Assembly: GCF_001956215.1 (NCBI RefSeq)
Contig: NZ_MRTQ01000019.1
Coordinates: 1 to 64,000 of the forward strand
Origin: Paenibacillus sp. FSL R5-0490
GTDB lineage: Bacteria; Bacillota; Bacilli; Bacillales; Cytobacillaceae
Length of the DNA stretch: 64,000 nt
Direction of reading: 5' to 3'
Shown: piece by piece, positions 6,936-17,427 of the stretch
Layout of the letters: every line of letters begins with the position of its first letter
How positions within the stretch are numbered: position 1 is the stretch's first letter
Notes under the pieces: model-generated
Seen by the model: only the letters and a program-made list of their open reading frames with translations
What the model was told of the DNA's origin: nothing
Database searches by the model: none
Made by a program: the position numbers and the translations under genes

Positions 6936-9293
6936 TTATTTGAATTCAACGATTGTAACCCCTGTACCGCCTTCTCCAGCTTCACCAAACCGGATTTTCT
7001 TTACAGATCTGTGATTTCTCAGAAATTCCTGCACACCCTGCCTCAATGCACCGGTCCCTTTACCATGAATAATGGAGACACGGGGATATCCAGCCAGCAG
7101 GGCATCATCTAAATATTTCTCGACTCTTAAGAGCGCGTTTTCATAGCGCTCGCCACGTAAATCAAGCTCAAGGCTGACGTGAAAATCTCTTCCTTTCACC
7201 GTTGCCACTGGTTTTGTTTCCACAGGTTTTGGGCTTTTAATGTACTCCAGATCTTTTTCGGCAACTTTCATTTTCAGGATACCAATCTGAACCTGCCATT
7301 CATTTTCAGACACCTTTTCAAGCAGATGCCCTTTTTGCCCAAAACTCAGAACTTTAACCTCATCGCCAGCTTCAAAAACGTGCTTAGTATTCTTTGGCTT
7401 TAGTTTATTTTTGGCTGTACTCATCTGGGGCGCAGCATCGGACAGGCGTTTCTTTGCTTCTATTAGCTCGTGTTCCTTCACCTCAGCATGTTTCTCCATC
7501 CGCATCTTTCTTAATTCACGGATAATCTCTTCTGCTTCAGCCTTGGCTTTCTCAACGATATCGCCTGCTTTCTCTGCAGCCTTCTCATGCATAGCATCTT
7601 TTTGCTCATAAAATTCAGCCATTTGCTTTTGCAGATCTTTATGGAGTTTTTCAGCGCTTTTTAAAAAGTCATTGGCTTCTTCCATATCAGCCTCTGCTTG
7701 TCTGCGGCTTTCCTCCAGTGAAGCAATCATATTCTCAACCTGATTTGTATCTGTTCCGATATAGGATCGTGCTGTCTCAATCACTTGATCATTGAGGCCG
7801 AGCCGTTTGGATATTTCAAAAGCATTGCTTCGGCCCGGAACCCCAATCAGCAGCTTATAGGTCGGGCTTAGCGTTTCAATATCAAATTCTACACTGGCAT
7901 TGATAACTCCTTCTCTGTTATAGCCATAGGCTTTCAGTTCAGGGTAATGAGTTGTGGCAATAACTCTTGCCCCCCGCTTGTATACTTCATCAAGAATGGA
8001 AATCGCGAGAGCTGCACCTTCCTGCGGATCTGTGCCTGCACCAAGCTCATCGAATAAAACCAGACTATTGAAATCAACCTGGTTAAGAATATCCACGATA
8101 TTAACCATATGAGAAGAAAAGGTACTTAAGCTTTGTTCAATTGACTGTTCATCTCCGATATCAGCATAAACATTTCCGAAGACCGCTGTTTCAGAACCAT
8201 CAAGCGCCGGAATTTGCAGACCGGCCTGTGCCATCAATGTGCAAAGCCCTACTGTTTTTAAAGTAACAGTCTTACCGCCGGTATTAGGTCCCGTTATGAC
8301 TATTGTTGAATAATCATCTCCGAGCTTTATATCATTTGCCACCACTTCATCATATGGAATAAGCGGATGCCGGGCTTTGAATAATGAAATTTTCCCTTGA
8401 TTATTAACTTTTGGCTTGGAGGCTTTTATGCGTTTACTGTATCTGGCTTTCGCAAACGTAAAATCGACTTCTCCAAGCACATCTACAATGGTTTCCAGTT
8501 CACTGCTATTCTCAGCTGTCTGTCCTGACAGCACTATGAGAATCCGTTCAATCTCCTGCTGTTCTTTTACCCTGATGCCCTGTAATTCATTGTTCAGCTG
8601 GACAATGGACGCGGGCTCAATGAATAATGTCTGGCCGGAAGAACTTTGGTCATGGATTATGCCTCCATAATGGCCCCGGTATTCCTGCTTAACCGGTATG
8701 ACAAACCGGTCATTTCGGATCGTTATAATCGCATCGGAAAGCATTTTTTGTGCGCTGGTAGACCGAATCATGCTCTCCAGCCGCTCCCTTACACGCGATT
8801 CTTTTGTACGGAGCTGATTTCGAAGGGAACGGAGAGTCTCGCTCGCACTGTCAAGAACTTCCCCATTATCATCGACCGCATTGCGGATAGATGTTTCCAA
8901 ATCAGCCAGAACAATAATTTTATCTGTATATCCCAATAGGATCGGCAGGCTGCTTTCTTCCTCGGCAAATTCCTCGATGAACCGTTTCATCTGCCTGCTT
9001 GCATGAATCGTGCTGGATATCTGGTTAAGTTCCTGGGGACTAAGCATTCCGCCAATAACCGCCCGCTTCACATGAGGACGGATGTCAAAAATGCCGCCAA
9101 GCGGTACATTCCCTTTAATTCTAAGCACTGTTACGGCTTCATCTGTTTCTTCCTGCCTGCGGATTACTTCTTCATAGTCAGTTGAAGGAAGAATATTTAA
9201 GGCCTTTTTTCTTCCCAGGGACGAAGAAACATGTTCCAGCAGCTGTTCCTTCACTTTATTGAACTCAAGTATCTTCAATACTCTTTCTTGCAT
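6936..9293 (-). CDS. mutS2: Endonuclease MutS2
   Basis: This 785-residue MutS homologue lacks the mismatch-recognition domain of MutS1. The core and ATPase domains include Walker A GPNTGGKT at 335-342 and Walker [14 protein letters not shown] near 413-425. A coiled-coil stretch covers about 510-640, and a C-terminal Smr nuclease domain ([12 protein letters not shown] and [13 protein letters not shown]) covers about 710-785. Family members act in ribosome rescue and in restraining homologous recombination. It lies downstream of polX with about 30 bases between, probably in the polX-mutS2-yshE transcript. Confidence 0.96.
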   Translation of the reverse strand: MQERVLKILEFNKVKEQLLEHVSSSLGRKKALNILPSTDYEEVIRRQEETDEAVTVLRIKGNVPLGGIFDIRPHVKRAVIGGMLSPQELNQISSTIHASRQMKRFIEEFAEEESSLPILLGYTDKIIVLADLETSIRNAVDDNGEVLDSASETLRSLRNQLRTKESRVRERLESMIRSTSAQKMLSDAIITIRNDRFVIPVKQEYRGHYGGIIHDQSSSGQTLFIEPASIVQLNNELQGIRVKEQQEIERILIVLSGQTAENSSELETIVDVLGEVDFTFAKARYSKRIKASKPKVNNQGKISLFKARHPLIPYDEVVANDIKLGDDYSTIVITGPNTGGKTVTLKTVGLCTLMAQAGLQIPALDGSETAVFGNVYADIGDEQSIEQSLSTFSSHMVNIVDILNQVDFNSLVLFDELGAGTDPQEGAALAISILDEVYKRGARVIATTHYPELKAYGYNREGVINASVEFDIETLSPTYKLLIGVPGRSNAFEISKRLGLNDQVIETARSYIGTDTNQVENMIASLEESRRQAEADMEEANDFLKSAEKLHKDLQKQMAEFYEQKDAMHEKAAEKAGDIVEKAKAEAEEIIRELRKMRMEKHAEVKEHELIEAKKRLSDAAPQMSTAKNKLKPKNTKHVFEAGDEVKVLSFGQKGHLLEKVSENEWQVQIGILKMKVAEKDLEYIKSPKPVETKPVATVKGRDFHVSLELDLRGERYENALLRVEKYLDDALLAGYPRVSIIHGKGTGALRQGVQEFLRNHRSVKKIRFGEAGEGGTGVTIVEFK

Positions 9294-9323
9294 GAGGACT
9301 TTCCCCTTTCATGCCCAATTTTC

Positions 9324-11042
9324 CTACTGGCGTTCTTTCAGAAATTTGAACAAATCTTTTGTTTCCATGGCATTTAGAACGGATTCTTTCTTGATCCATC
9401 CTTTCTTTGCCGCAGAAACACCGATTTCCATGTGATTTAAAGTGTCTATTTTATGTGCATCTGTATTAATCACTATCTTCACACCGGCTTCCTGAGCTTG
9501 TCTGATATGTTCGGCAGCAAGATCAAGCCGGTTCGGATTTGCATTCAGCTCAAGGGCTGTATTTGTTTCCCTGGCGAGCTCGATGAGCATTTCCATGTCT
9601 ACTTCATAGCCTTCCCTGCGCCCGATCAATCTTCCCGTAGGGTGGGCAATAATGTCAACATGGGCATTCTGCAGCGCCGTTTTCAAGCGGGCCATGATTT
9701 TTTCCTTCGGCTGTGAAAAAGAAGAATGGATGGAAGCAATGACAATGTCCAGCTCCTCCAGAAGTTCATCGTCATAATCGAGCGATCCGTCAGGCAGAAT
9801 ATCCATTTCTACCCCTGATAAGATGGTGAAATCATCGAATTGCTCATTAAGCCTCTTTATTTCTTCTTTCTGCCTTCGAAGCCTTTCGGCTGTCAAACCG
9901 TTCGCCACTCTCAGGTATTGGGAGTGATCTGTTATAGCCATGTATTTATAGCCTCGGGCACGGCACGCTTCAATCATTTCCTCTATGGAATAGGCGCCAT
10001 CACTCCAGGTTGAGTGCATATGAAGATCACCCTTAATATCTTCAAGTGAAATGAGCTCCATGTCCTGCGTGTATTCATCTACTTCCTTCCCATCCTCCCT
10101 AATTTCAGGAGGGAGAAATGGAAGCCCAAAATGTGCGTAAAAATCCTCTTCATTTTTAAATGTAAGGATTTCACCTGTTCCTGTATTTTCGACTCCATAT
10201 TCACTGATTTTTTCCCCGCGCTCTTTTGCGAGCTGGCGCATTCTGACATTATGGTCCTTTGATCCAGTAAAATGATGGAGGGTTGTGGCAAATTCATGCG
10301 GCTCAACTAATCGGAAATCAGCCGATATATCATAGGAATGCTGAAAGACAACGGAAACCTTTGTATCTCCTGCGGCAATTACTTCTTTAATGCCGGCAAG
10401 GCTTAATAACTGTTCTTTCACAGAAGCAGGATTGTCAGTAGCTATTATAAAGTCGAGGTCTTTGATTGTTTCCCTCATTCTCCTTAAGCTTCCTGCCCTT
10501 GAATACTTATCGATATCCTTCATTTCAGCCAGGGCTGCTTCTATGCCTTCTGCTATCGGGAGCATGAATGCAAGCGGGAGCCGTTCCGGTCTGGTTCCTG
10601 CATTTTCAAGGGCTGCGAGTATCTTATCTTCAGATTTTTCCCCGAAGCCTGCCAGTCCCCGGACCTTCTGATTGCGGCACGCATCCTCAAGGTCTGCTGC
10701 ATTTTCGACGCCCAGCTCTTTATATAGCTTGGCTATTTTCTTGCCGCCAAGTCCCGGGAGCTGAAGCAGAGGAATTAATCCAGCAGGGACTTCTTCTTTC
10801 AGTTCATCCAGAACAGAAGACTTACCTTCTTTGATGTACTCCTCTATAACAGCAGCGGTTCCTTTTCCGATGCCGGATAGCTTTGTAAAGTCATCAATTT
10901 CAGTCAAGCTTTCATCATTTGATTCAAGTGCGAGTGCCGCTTTCCGGAAGGCGGCTGTTTTAAACGGATTTTCTCCTTTTAACTCCATATAAACAGCGAT
11001 CGTTTCTAAAAGTCTGACTACATCTTTTTTATTTATACTCAT
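9324..11042 (-). CDS. polX: DNA polymerase/3'-5' exonuclease PolX
   Basis: The product is a family X polymerase of 572 residues. It has helix-hairpin-helix segments (GIGKGTAAVIEEYI and LPGLGGKKIAKLY), a nucleotidyltransferase palm with DLDFIIAT carrying metal-binding aspartates, and a C-terminal PHP exonuclease domain from about residue 335 (GDLHMHSTWSDG). It fills short gaps in base-excision repair. The ATG at 11042 follows AGGTGG at the right spacing; an in-frame GTG three codons earlier overlaps that site. Repeat R3 occupies most of the intergenic region upstream. Confidence 0.93.
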   Translation of the reverse strand: MSINKKDVVRLLETIAVYMELKGENPFKTAAFRKAALALESNDESLTEIDDFTKLSGIGKGTAAVIEEYIKEGKSSVLDELKEEVPAGLIPLLQLPGLGGKKIAKLYKELGVENAADLEDACRNQKVRGLAGFGEKSEDKILAALENAGTRPERLPLAFMLPIAEGIEAALAEMKDIDKYSRAGSLRRMRETIKDLDFIIATDNPASVKEQLLSLAGIKEVIAAGDTKVSVVFQHSYDISADFRLVEPHEFATTLHHFTGSKDHNVRMRQLAKERGEKISEYGVENTGTGEILTFKNEEDFYAHFGLPFLPPEIREDGKEVDEYTQDMELISLEDIKGDLHMHSTWSDGAYSIEEMIEACRARGYKYMAITDHSQYLRVANGLTAERLRRQKEEIKRLNEQFDDFTILSGVEMDILPDGSLDYDDELLEELDIVIASIHSSFSQPKEKIMARLKTALQNAHVDIIAHPTGRLIGRREGYEVDMEMLIELARETNTALELNANPNRLDLAAEHIRQAQEAGVKIVINTDAHKIDTLNHMEIGVSAAKKGWIKKESVLNAMETKDLFKFLKERQ

Positions 11043-11078
11043 GAAAACCACCTGCCCGTAACTGTATTCGTAACCGTA

Positions 11079-11108
11079 TTATCTCTTATTTTGCAGTGCA
11101 ACTTCAAA
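11079..11108 (-). promoter_or_regulatory. Possible polX promoter
   Basis: The minus strand reads TTGAAG, an 18-base spacer and GATAAT between the R3 repeat and the polX start. The match is moderate. A promoter is needed here because cvpA upstream ends in a terminator. Confidence 0.35.
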
Positions 11109-11174
11109 TCATGGCTATTTTCAAAAGACTGTTTTTCGCAATGTTTGTTGCTTTTTATATATTATATTCACTGA

Positions 11175-11364
11175 GTTGATTGGAGCGGAAGGTGCGAGAT
11201 CCTCGAAAATGCATTCGTATTTACTTCGTGCGGTGTTTACTCAAGGAAGCTTATTCAAAGTCCAGCGGGAGTAGCGGGACAGGTGAGACCCAACAGACGC
11301 GCAGCGTCGAGGAGGCTCACCGCCCGCCCCGCGGTTCGCTGAGCAGCCTGGAGCGGAAATCAAC
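11175..11364. repeat. Composite repeat R3 with short terminal inverted repeats
   Basis: The element starts GTTGATTGGAGCGGAAG and ends TGGAGCGGAAATCAAC, so the 7-bp tips GTTGATT and AATCAAC are exact inverted repeats, and GGAGCGGAA occurs directly at both ends. The right part has the GC-rich arms GGTGAG and CTCACC. From memory it resembles a dispersed repeat of many Bacillus genomes in which GTGCGAGA is followed closely by GCGGGAGTAGCGGGACAGG. Here about 65 AT-richer bases (11199-11263) lie between those parts, suggesting a nested or recombined copy. It fills most of the gap between polX and cvpA. Confidence 0.65.
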
Positions 11365-11414
11365 GGACAACATAGCTGGCGAATAACAACATTTTTTACA
11401 AAACAGCCTTTCAA

Positions 11415-11446
11415 AAAGAAAACTCCTCTAGAAATAGAGAAGTTAC
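11415..11446 (-). terminator. Terminator of zapA-cvpA
   Basis: On the minus strand AACTTCTCT and AGAGGAGTT pair across a short loop and are followed by TTCTTTTT. The stem overlaps the cvpA stop codon. Confidence 0.75.
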
Positions 11447-11985
11447 GCAGCCATATATTCAACCCACATTTCTTTGAGCTGGTCAGAGAGAACAGGCGTA
11501 TTCTTAACCATTAATTCTGCCATAAAGGAATTATTGATCGGTCCCTGCAGGACTTCGATTGGAACGAGTGCTGCTATGTATAATAGAATAAACATGATAA
11601 GATAGACTTCGATAAATCCGAGAATTCCGCCAGCCCAAACATTCAGCTGTTTCAGGACCGGAAGATGGGCAACAAAGTCGAGCATGCTTCCAATAATCTG
11701 CAGTAATATTTTTACCGCAAAAAAAATCACGACAAATGCAATGGCGCGATAGTAAGCATCTTCAAGATCCCCATTCTCAAATAACGTCTTAATCGCCGAG
11801 TCACTGCTAAAGCTTGGATATGGTACCCATAAGGTCAGCTTAGGCGCAAGCTCACCGTAATACATACGGGCAACAATGAAAGCAATGATGAATCCGGTCA
11901 AATGAATTAATTGGAGGATAAACCCTCTTTTCAAGCCTATTAAAAAACCAAAAACCAAAATAATGATAATTGCAAGATCCAGCAT
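11443..11985 (-). CDS. cvpA: CvpA family membrane protein
   Basis: This 180-residue integral membrane protein has four helices, roughly 2-20, 24-44, 78-100 and 118-140, including the typical start MLDLAIIIILVFGFLIGLKRGFI split over two helices. CvpA is needed for colicin V production in E. coli; its role in Bacillus (YshB) is unknown. It follows zapA by only two bases, so the two are translationally coupled, and a terminator overlaps its end. Confidence 0.88.
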   Translation of the reverse strand: MLDLAIIIILVFGFLIGLKRGFILQLIHLTGFIIAFIVARMYYGELAPKLTLWVPYPSFSSDSAIKTLFENGDLEDAYYRAIAFVVIFFAVKILLQIIGSMLDFVAHLPVLKQLNVWAGGILGFIEVYLIMFILLYIAALVPIEVLQGPINNSFMAELMVKNTPVLSDQLKEMWVEYMAA

Positions 11986-11987
11986 GA

Positions 11988-12254
11988 CTACTTTCCGTCC
12001 TTTACTCTATTTAATTCGTTTTCCAGCCGTTCCAGACGGTCTGTTAGCTTTATATAATCATTAACTGCATTAACTGCGGTCAGCACGGCCAGCTTACTAA
12101 TGTCGAGTGAAGGATTCTTCGAACTGATCTCACGCATTTTATCGTCAACCAGCGAAGCGACAAGGCGAACATGGCTGGAGCTTTCTGAGCCAACTATTAC
12201 ATATTGCTGTCCATAAATATCTACACTTGTTCGGTTTCTTTGTATCTCTGACAA
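11988..12254 (-). CDS. zapA: Cell division protein ZapA
   Basis: This 88-residue protein starts with the conserved [15 protein letters not shown] strand and continues into a long helix that forms an antiparallel coiled coil (about 45-88). ZapA binds FtsZ and bundles its filaments at the division site. The start is a TTG after AAGGGGG with eight bases of spacing; a nearby ATG is out of frame. It is divergent from rnhC, which begins 156 bases away on the other strand, the same arrangement as in B. subtilis. Confidence 0.93.
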   Translation of the reverse strand: MSEIQRNRTSVDIYGQQYVIVGSESSSHVRLVASLVDDKMREISSKNPSLDISKLAVLTAVNAVNDYIKLTDRLERLENELNRVKDGK

Positions 12255-12410
12255 CGTCCATGCCCCCTTCTTTAAAGAATCCTAATCAATATCATAACAC
12301 GAACGCATATTGGTGGGAAGTCAAAGCATGTCAGATGAGCTCAGTTAATGCAGGTTTTTTCCAAATAGAGGGAATAAATTCAACAGTACACTAAGATGAG
12401 GAGAATTAAT

Positions 12411-13349
12411 ATGAGCCAGGTAGTACTATTAAAAAAAGCAAGTGAAATCTCAAAAATGAAGGCCCATTATTCAGGCAGCCTAAATGACAAACAGCCTCCG
12501 GGAAGCGTATTTGCTGCAAAAGTGCCAGGATGTTCGATCACTGCCTATAAATCAGGCAAGGTTCTCTTCCAAGGGAGCGGATGTGAAGCAGAGGCCAAAA
12601 AGTGGGGAGATACCGCCCGCAGTGCACAGCCCAGCAAAAAAACCAGCCCTGCCGCAGCAAACCTGCCTGAAAATATCAGTTCCCTTTCAGTCGTCGGTTC
12701 AGATGAAGTGGGTACCGGGGATTATTTTGGCCCCATTACGGTGGTTGCAGCTTACGTAAAAAAAGATCAAATTCCTTTGCTGAAGGAGCTTGGAGTTAAG
12801 GATTCAAAAAACCTCGGAGATGAAAAGATCATCGAAATCGCAAAGCAGATCAAAGATATCGTTCCCCACAGCCTGTTAACACTGCATAATGAAAAATATA
12901 ATAAACTTCAGCAATCAGGGATGTCACAGGGGAAAATCAAAGCATTGCTGCACAATCAGGCAATCGGGCATGTTTTAGGGAAAATCTCTCCTGAAAAGCC
13001 TGAGGCCATTCTGATTGACCAATTTGCCAAGGAAGAAATTTACTACAATTATATAAAAAACCAGCAGACCATACAGAGGGAACGGGTCTTTTTCAGCACA
13101 AAAGCGGAAGGAATCCATCTGGCAGTTGCAGCAGCATCCATCCTGGCACGCTATGCATTTGTGCGCCACTTTGAAAATCTTAGCACAAAGGCCGGTTTCC
13201 GGCTCACTAAAGGCGCCGGTCCGAAGGTTGATGAGGCAGCTGCCCGGCTTATAAAGGAAAAAGGACGAGAGGTATTGCCTTCTTTTGTAAAACTGCATTT
13301 TGCCAATACTGAAAAGGCCATGAAGCTGTATAACAGGAAATATAATTGA
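12411..13349 (+). CDS. rnhC: Ribonuclease HIII
   Basis: This 312-residue enzyme cleaves the RNA strand of RNA-DNA hybrids. It has the N-terminal TBP-like substrate-binding domain (about 1-85) typical of HIII, then the RNase H fold with GSDEVGTGDYFGP at 96-108, where Asp98 and Glu99 are metal ligands, and the DSKNL and DQFAKEE regions. The start at 12411 is preferred because GAGGAG stands 8 bases before it; an ATG five codons earlier lies inside that ribosome site. It is the only plus-strand gene between zapA and sspI and ends in its own terminator. Confidence 0.96.
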   Translation: MSQVVLLKKASEISKMKAHYSGSLNDKQPPGSVFAAKVPGCSITAYKSGKVLFQGSGCEAEAKKWGDTARSAQPSKKTSPAAANLPENISSLSVVGSDEVGTGDYFGPITVVAAYVKKDQIPLLKELGVKDSKNLGDEKIIEIAKQIKDIVPHSLLTLHNEKYNKLQQSGMSQGKIKALLHNQAIGHVLGKISPEKPEAILIDQFAKEEIYYNYIKNQQTIQRERVFFSTKAEGIHLAVAAASILARYAFVRHFENLSTKAGFRLTKGAGPKVDEAAARLIKEKGREVLPSFVKLHFANTEKAMKLYNRKYN

Positions 13350-13353
13350 TAAT

Positions 13354-13393
13354 GAAGCATTCAATCTAATGAGAGATTGGATGCTTTTTTGTT
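13354..13393 (+). terminator. Terminator of rnhC
   Basis: AAGCATTCAATCT and AGATTGGATGCTT form a 13-bp stem with one G-T pair, followed by TTTTTTG. It starts a few bases after the rnhC stop. Confidence 0.92.
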
Positions 13394-13478
13394 TAAGAGA
13401 CCTTCATTCTTCTGAGTATATCTTTTCAGCCAACAATCAGAATTTATCGGCTACTTTTGGGTATTTATCGGCCAAACG

Positions 13479-13507
13479 AAGAAAAGGCAGCCCCCAGGCT
13501 GCCTTCC
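13479..13507 (-). terminator. Terminator of pheST
   Basis: Read on the minus strand, AAGGCAGCC and GGCTGCCTT form the stem and TTCTT follows. It begins just after the pheT stop. Confidence 0.85.
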
Positions 13508-13512
13508 TTATT

Positions 13513-15927
13513 TTATCCTCTCAATACTGCTCCGGCTTTTTCCTTCACAGCTTCCAATACTTTGTCATGCGCTTTTGTTACATCTTCATCCGTCAGAGTA
13601 CGTTCAGGGTCGAAGTATTTAAGGGAGAAAGCAAGCGATTTTTTGCCTGGCTCCATCCTTTCGCCTTCGTACAAGTCAAAAACAAGGACGTCTTTCAGTA
13701 ATTTGCCGCCAGCTTCTTTAATGATCCCTTTAAGCTCGCCTGCTGCTGTTTCCTGATCTGCCACAAGTGCAATATCCCTTGTGATTGAAGGGAAACGCGG
13801 AATAGCTTCATACTGCAAAGGTGAAACCTCTTCTTCCAGAATCGCTTTTAATGAAAGCTCAAATGCATAGGTTTCTTTCAAATCAAGCTCTTTCTCGACA
13901 GTCGGATGGATTTGGCCGACAAATCCCACTGATTCCCCGGAAAGGAATACTTCTGCTGTTCTGCCAGGATGCATTCCATCCTTTTGCGCTTGACGGAATT
14001 CAAGCTTATCAGAAAGCCCCAGCTTTTCAAATAACCCTTCAAGGATACCTTTTACAACGTAGAAATCTACCGGCTTCTTTTCTCCCTGCCATGGATGGCT
14101 GTGCCATAGACCAGTAACCGCACCGGCAAGATGCTCACGCTCTTCAGGCAATTCCTCTTCTCCATTGGAGAGGAACACTGCTCCTGTTTCATAAACTGCC
14201 AGGCTGTCGTTCTGGCGTGCCGAATTATATTTTAATACCTCCAGAAGCTGCGGAACAATACTTAACCGAAGCAGACTGCGATCCTCACTCATAGGCATTG
14301 CCAGCTGCACAGGCTTGCGTTCCTCCAGTGCATATTGAGCCGCCTTTGCTTCATTTGTTAATGAATAAGTTACTGCCTGATATAGTCCCGCACCTTCAAG
14401 AAAGCGGCGGACCAATCTGCGTTTATTCTGGTATTGGGTAAGATGCCCTGGTGTAGATGAGCCAACCGGTAAAGTTGATGCTAGGTTATCATAGCCAAAT
14501 AAACGGCCAACTTCTTCAATCAGGTCTTCTTCAATCGTGATGTCGCCTCTGCGGGTCGGAACTGTAACAGTAATTGTATCGTTATCAGTATTCGCTGCAA
14601 ATTGAAGGCGGGCAAAAATATCCTCTACTTCTTTCATGGATAATTCCGTGCCAAGGACACGATTGATTTTTTCAAGCGTTACAGACACCACAGCAGGCTC
14701 CACCTGCAGTGCATCAGCTTCCACAGAACCTTCAAGCACTTCCCCGTCCGCATATTGTGCAAGCAATTGAACAGCTCTTTCAGCAGCAGCTCTAACTCTG
14801 TTTGGATCCACACCTTTTTCAAAGCGTGCACTTGCTTCGCTTCTTAATCCATGGTCTTTTGAAGCTTTTCTAACCGTTGCCCCTTTAAAATAAGCTGATT
14901 CGATAATCACATTTTTAGTGTCAGGCTGCACTTCAGAATTTGCCCCGCCCATGACACCCGCAAGTGCAATTGGCTCTGTCCCATTTGTTATTAAAAGATG
15001 ATCTGATGTTAACTCACGCTTTGCATCGTCAAGAGTGACAATCACTTCGCCATCATTTGCTCTGCGGACAAGGATTTGCTTTGATCCCAGCCGGTCATAA
15101 TCGAAGGCATGAAGCGGCTGGCCGTATTCAAGCAAAATGTAGTTTGTAATATCCACCACGTTATTGTGAGGACGAATGCCTGCTGCCATTAAACGAGCCT
15201 GCATCCATACAGGAGATGGGCCAACCTTTACATTTTTAACAACCTTCGCAACGTATAGTGGATTATCTTCTTTTGCGTCCACCTGAACATCGATGTAATC
15301 AGATGCCTTCTCTGAAGAAGTCTCTGCTTGAGGTGCAGGAAGCTTTACTTCCCTTCCTAAAATAGCTGCCACTTCATATGCAACACCCAGCATGCTTAAG
15401 CAGTCAGAACGGTTAGGAGTCAATCCAAGCTCCAGAATCTGGTCGTCACGATTAAGCTGCCGAAGAGCATCCCCGCCAACCTCTGTATCATTAGGGAAAA
15501 CATAAATGCCTTCAGAGTATTCCTTTGCAAACAGCTTACTTTCAATGCCGAGCTCTTGAAGCGAACAGATCATTCCATTCGATTCCTCGCCGCGCAGCTT
15601 GGCCCGCTTTATTTTAAAATTGCCTGGAAGAACAGCTCCTACTGTAGCCACGGCCACTTTCTGTCCCTTATCCACATTCGGGGCACCGCAGATGATCTGT
15701 ACAGGCTCACCAGCCCCTGTATCGACTAAACATTTATTCAGTTTATCAGCATTTGGGTGCTGTTCCCTTTCAAGGACATGCCCTACAACCACACCTTTGA
15801 TGCCTTCATTCAAAACCTCTACGCCTTCAACTTCTATACCGCTTTTAGTAATCTTTTCTGCAAGCTCTTCAGGTGTAACGCCTGATAAATCAACATATTC
15901 CTGCAGCCATTTATATGAAACGAACAT
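13513..15927 (-). CDS. pheT: Phenylalanine-tRNA ligase beta subunit
   Basis: This 804-residue subunit of the heterotetrameric PheRS carries an EMAP-II-like tRNA-binding domain (about 40-150), the B3/B4 editing domain that clears Tyr-tRNAPhe (about 200-380), a B5 domain (about 405-475), a catalytic-like core, and the C-terminal FDX-ACB anticodon-binding domain (about 710-804, with [17 protein letters not shown]). It follows pheS by 42 bases with a strong AAGGAGG site. Expression is set by the T-box ahead of pheS. Confidence 0.97.
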   Translation of the reverse strand: MFVSYKWLQEYVDLSGVTPEELAEKITKSGIEVEGVEVLNEGIKGVVVGHVLEREQHPNADKLNKCLVDTGAGEPVQIICGAPNVDKGQKVAVATVGAVLPGNFKIKRAKLRGEESNGMICSLQELGIESKLFAKEYSEGIYVFPNDTEVGGDALRQLNRDDQILELGLTPNRSDCLSMLGVAYEVAAILGREVKLPAPQAETSSEKASDYIDVQVDAKEDNPLYVAKVVKNVKVGPSPVWMQARLMAAGIRPHNNVVDITNYILLEYGQPLHAFDYDRLGSKQILVRRANDGEVIVTLDDAKRELTSDHLLITNGTEPIALAGVMGGANSEVQPDTKNVIIESAYFKGATVRKASKDHGLRSEASARFEKGVDPNRVRAAAERAVQLLAQYADGEVLEGSVEADALQVEPAVVSVTLEKINRVLGTELSMKEVEDIFARLQFAANTDNDTITVTVPTRRGDITIEEDLIEEVGRLFGYDNLASTLPVGSSTPGHLTQYQNKRRLVRRFLEGAGLYQAVTYSLTNEAKAAQYALEERKPVQLAMPMSEDRSLLRLSIVPQLLEVLKYNSARQNDSLAVYETGAVFLSNGEEELPEEREHLAGAVTGLWHSHPWQGEKKPVDFYVVKGILEGLFEKLGLSDKLEFRQAQKDGMHPGRTAEVFLSGESVGFVGQIHPTVEKELDLKETYAFELSLKAILEEEVSPLQYEAIPRFPSITRDIALVADQETAAGELKGIIKEAGGKLLKDVLVFDLYEGERMEPGKKSLAFSLKYFDPERTLTDEDVTKAHDKVLEAVKEKAGAVLRG

Positions 15928-15969
15928 TTGTGATCCTCCTTAATTATTGTCCAACTCCGGGCTTTCTAA

Positions 15970-17007
15970 TTATTCATGAATTGAAAATTGCTTCAAGAAA
16001 CGCACATCATTTGTATAGAAATGACGAATATCATCGACACCATACTTCAGCATGGCAATTCGCTCAGGACCCATTCCGAATGCAAAGCCTGTGTATTTCT
16101 TAGAGTCGAAGCCTGCCATCTCAAGAACATTTGGATGAACCATTCCTGCACCAAGAATTTCAATCCAGCCAGTGCCTTTACATACGCTGCAGCCTTTTCC
16201 GCCGCATATCTTACAGGAAATATCCATTTCCACAGATGGCTCTGTAAACGGGAAGAAACTTGGACGAAGACGGATTTCTCTGTCATCACCAAACATTTTC
16301 TTTGCAAAGACCTCCAATGTTCCTTTTAAATCAGTCATACGGACGTTTTCATCTACAACAAGCCCCTCTATTTGCATGAACTGGTGAGAGTGTGTAGCAT
16401 CGTCATTATCACGGCGATATACTTTACCCGGACAGATGATTTTAACTGGTCCCTTGCCTTCATGCTTCTCCATTGTTCTTGCCTGTACCGGCGAAGTATG
16501 GGTACGAAGGAGAATGTCTTCTGTAATATAGAAGGAATCCTGCATATCCCGGGCAGGATGGCCTTTAGGAAGATTCAATGCTTCAAAATTATAATAATCT
16601 TTTTCAACTTCAGGGCCTTCAGCTACCGTATAACCCATTCCAATGAACAGATCTTCAATTTCTTCGATAATTCTTGTCAGCGGATGGTGATTTCCTGATT
16701 TAACAGGTCTTCCCGGAAGAGTGACATCAATTTTTTCTGCAGCCAGTTTTTCCTGAACAGCCGCTTCCTCCAGGTGCTTTTGTTTTTCCTCAATTCCGGC
16801 AGCAATGCTGTCCCGCACTTCATTCGCAAGGGCCCCCATTTTTGGACGCTCATCAGCAGACAATTTCCCCATTCCTTTAAGCACTTCAGTAATAGGGCCT
16901 TTTTTGCCTAAATAGGATACACGGATATCATTTAGCTCTTTCAAATCAGCGGCGGTGCTGATCTTTTCTAACGCTTCAGTTTGCAGTTCCTTTAAACGCT
17001 CTTGCAT
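15970..17007 (-). CDS. pheS: Phenylalanine-tRNA ligase alpha subunit
   Basis: This is the 345-residue catalytic subunit that charges tRNAPhe. An N-terminal coiled coil (about 1-85) contacts tRNA. The class II catalytic domain includes motif 2 ([18 protein letters not shown], about 240-257) and motif 3 ([17 protein letters not shown], about 310-326). Two CxxC pairs, CKIC and CSVC, lie in the insert between them. The ATG follows AAGGAGG. The gene is preceded by a T-box riboswitch and has a consensus promoter upstream. Confidence 0.97.
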   Translation of the reverse strand: MQERLKELQTEALEKISTAADLKELNDIRVSYLGKKGPITEVLKGMGKLSADERPKMGALANEVRDSIAAGIEEKQKHLEEAAVQEKLAAEKIDVTLPGRPVKSGNHHPLTRIIEEIEDLFIGMGYTVAEGPEVEKDYYNFEALNLPKGHPARDMQDSFYITEDILLRTHTSPVQARTMEKHEGKGPVKIICPGKVYRRDNDDATHSHQFMQIEGLVVDENVRMTDLKGTLEVFAKKMFGDDREIRLRPSFFPFTEPSVEMDISCKICGGKGCSVCKGTGWIEILGAGMVHPNVLEMAGFDSKKYTGFAFGMGPERIAMLKYGVDDIRHFYTNDVRFLKQFSIHE

Positions 17008-17054
17008 CTAAAAATCCTCCTTGAAATTAATACTTTTACTTTTTTGGCCAAAAT

Positions 17055-17363
17055 AAAAAACCTCTATCCCCATAAAGGGACGAGGTTTCGCGGTACCACC
17101 CTTTTTAACACATATATGTACTTCATGCACGTGTTCACTTCATTGGGATAACGGCTTATGCCGGTACATCTTTACATCGAAAATCGGAAGCGGCTCGCTC
17201 AGCAGAGCGCCAACATTACTTTTCAATGGTCCCGATGCCAACTCTGGAGGTGAAACTTCTCTTGCATTTCCTGTAAAAATGCTTTCAGTCTTAGGCATTT
17301 TCTCCCTGAAAAGGCTGACTGCAAGGTACTGGTCTCCGTCATCGTTTTATTATTATAATTTTG
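17055..17363 (-). ncRNA. T-box leader of pheST (tRNAPhe-sensing)
   Basis: The minus strand carries the T-box signature AGGGTGGTACCGCG at about 17102-17089, then a terminator in which AACCTC and GAGGTT flank a TCCC/GGGGA stem, followed by TTTTTTATTTT. Upstream is a long Stem I region. A UUC phenylalanine triplet at 17254-17252 in AGTTTCACC is the likely specifier. Uncharged tRNAPhe should stabilise the antiterminator and let transcription reach pheS. Promoter, leader and downstream gene agree with this reading. Confidence 0.95.
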
Positions 17364-17369
17364 CTGTTA

Positions 17370-17398
17370 ATTATATTACATTCTTAAGGCTGTTTCAA
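17370..17398 (-). promoter_or_regulatory. Sigma-A promoter of pheST
   Basis: TTGAAA at 17398-17393 and TATAAT at 17375-17370 are 17 bases apart on the minus strand, just upstream of the T-box leader. Confidence 0.85.
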
Positions 17399-17427
17399 AC
17401 GGTTTTCATAAAATTGCCGCCCATTTT

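Noticed and set aside
11180..11462. Short frames on both strands in the polX-cvpA gap
   Set aside because: They fall within repeat R3 and the cvpA terminator and have no convincing start sites; their composition reflects the GC-rich repeat.
13369..13756. Plus-strand frames after rnhC
   Set aside because: They begin inside the rnhC terminator and run antisense to pheT, whose reading frame is certain.
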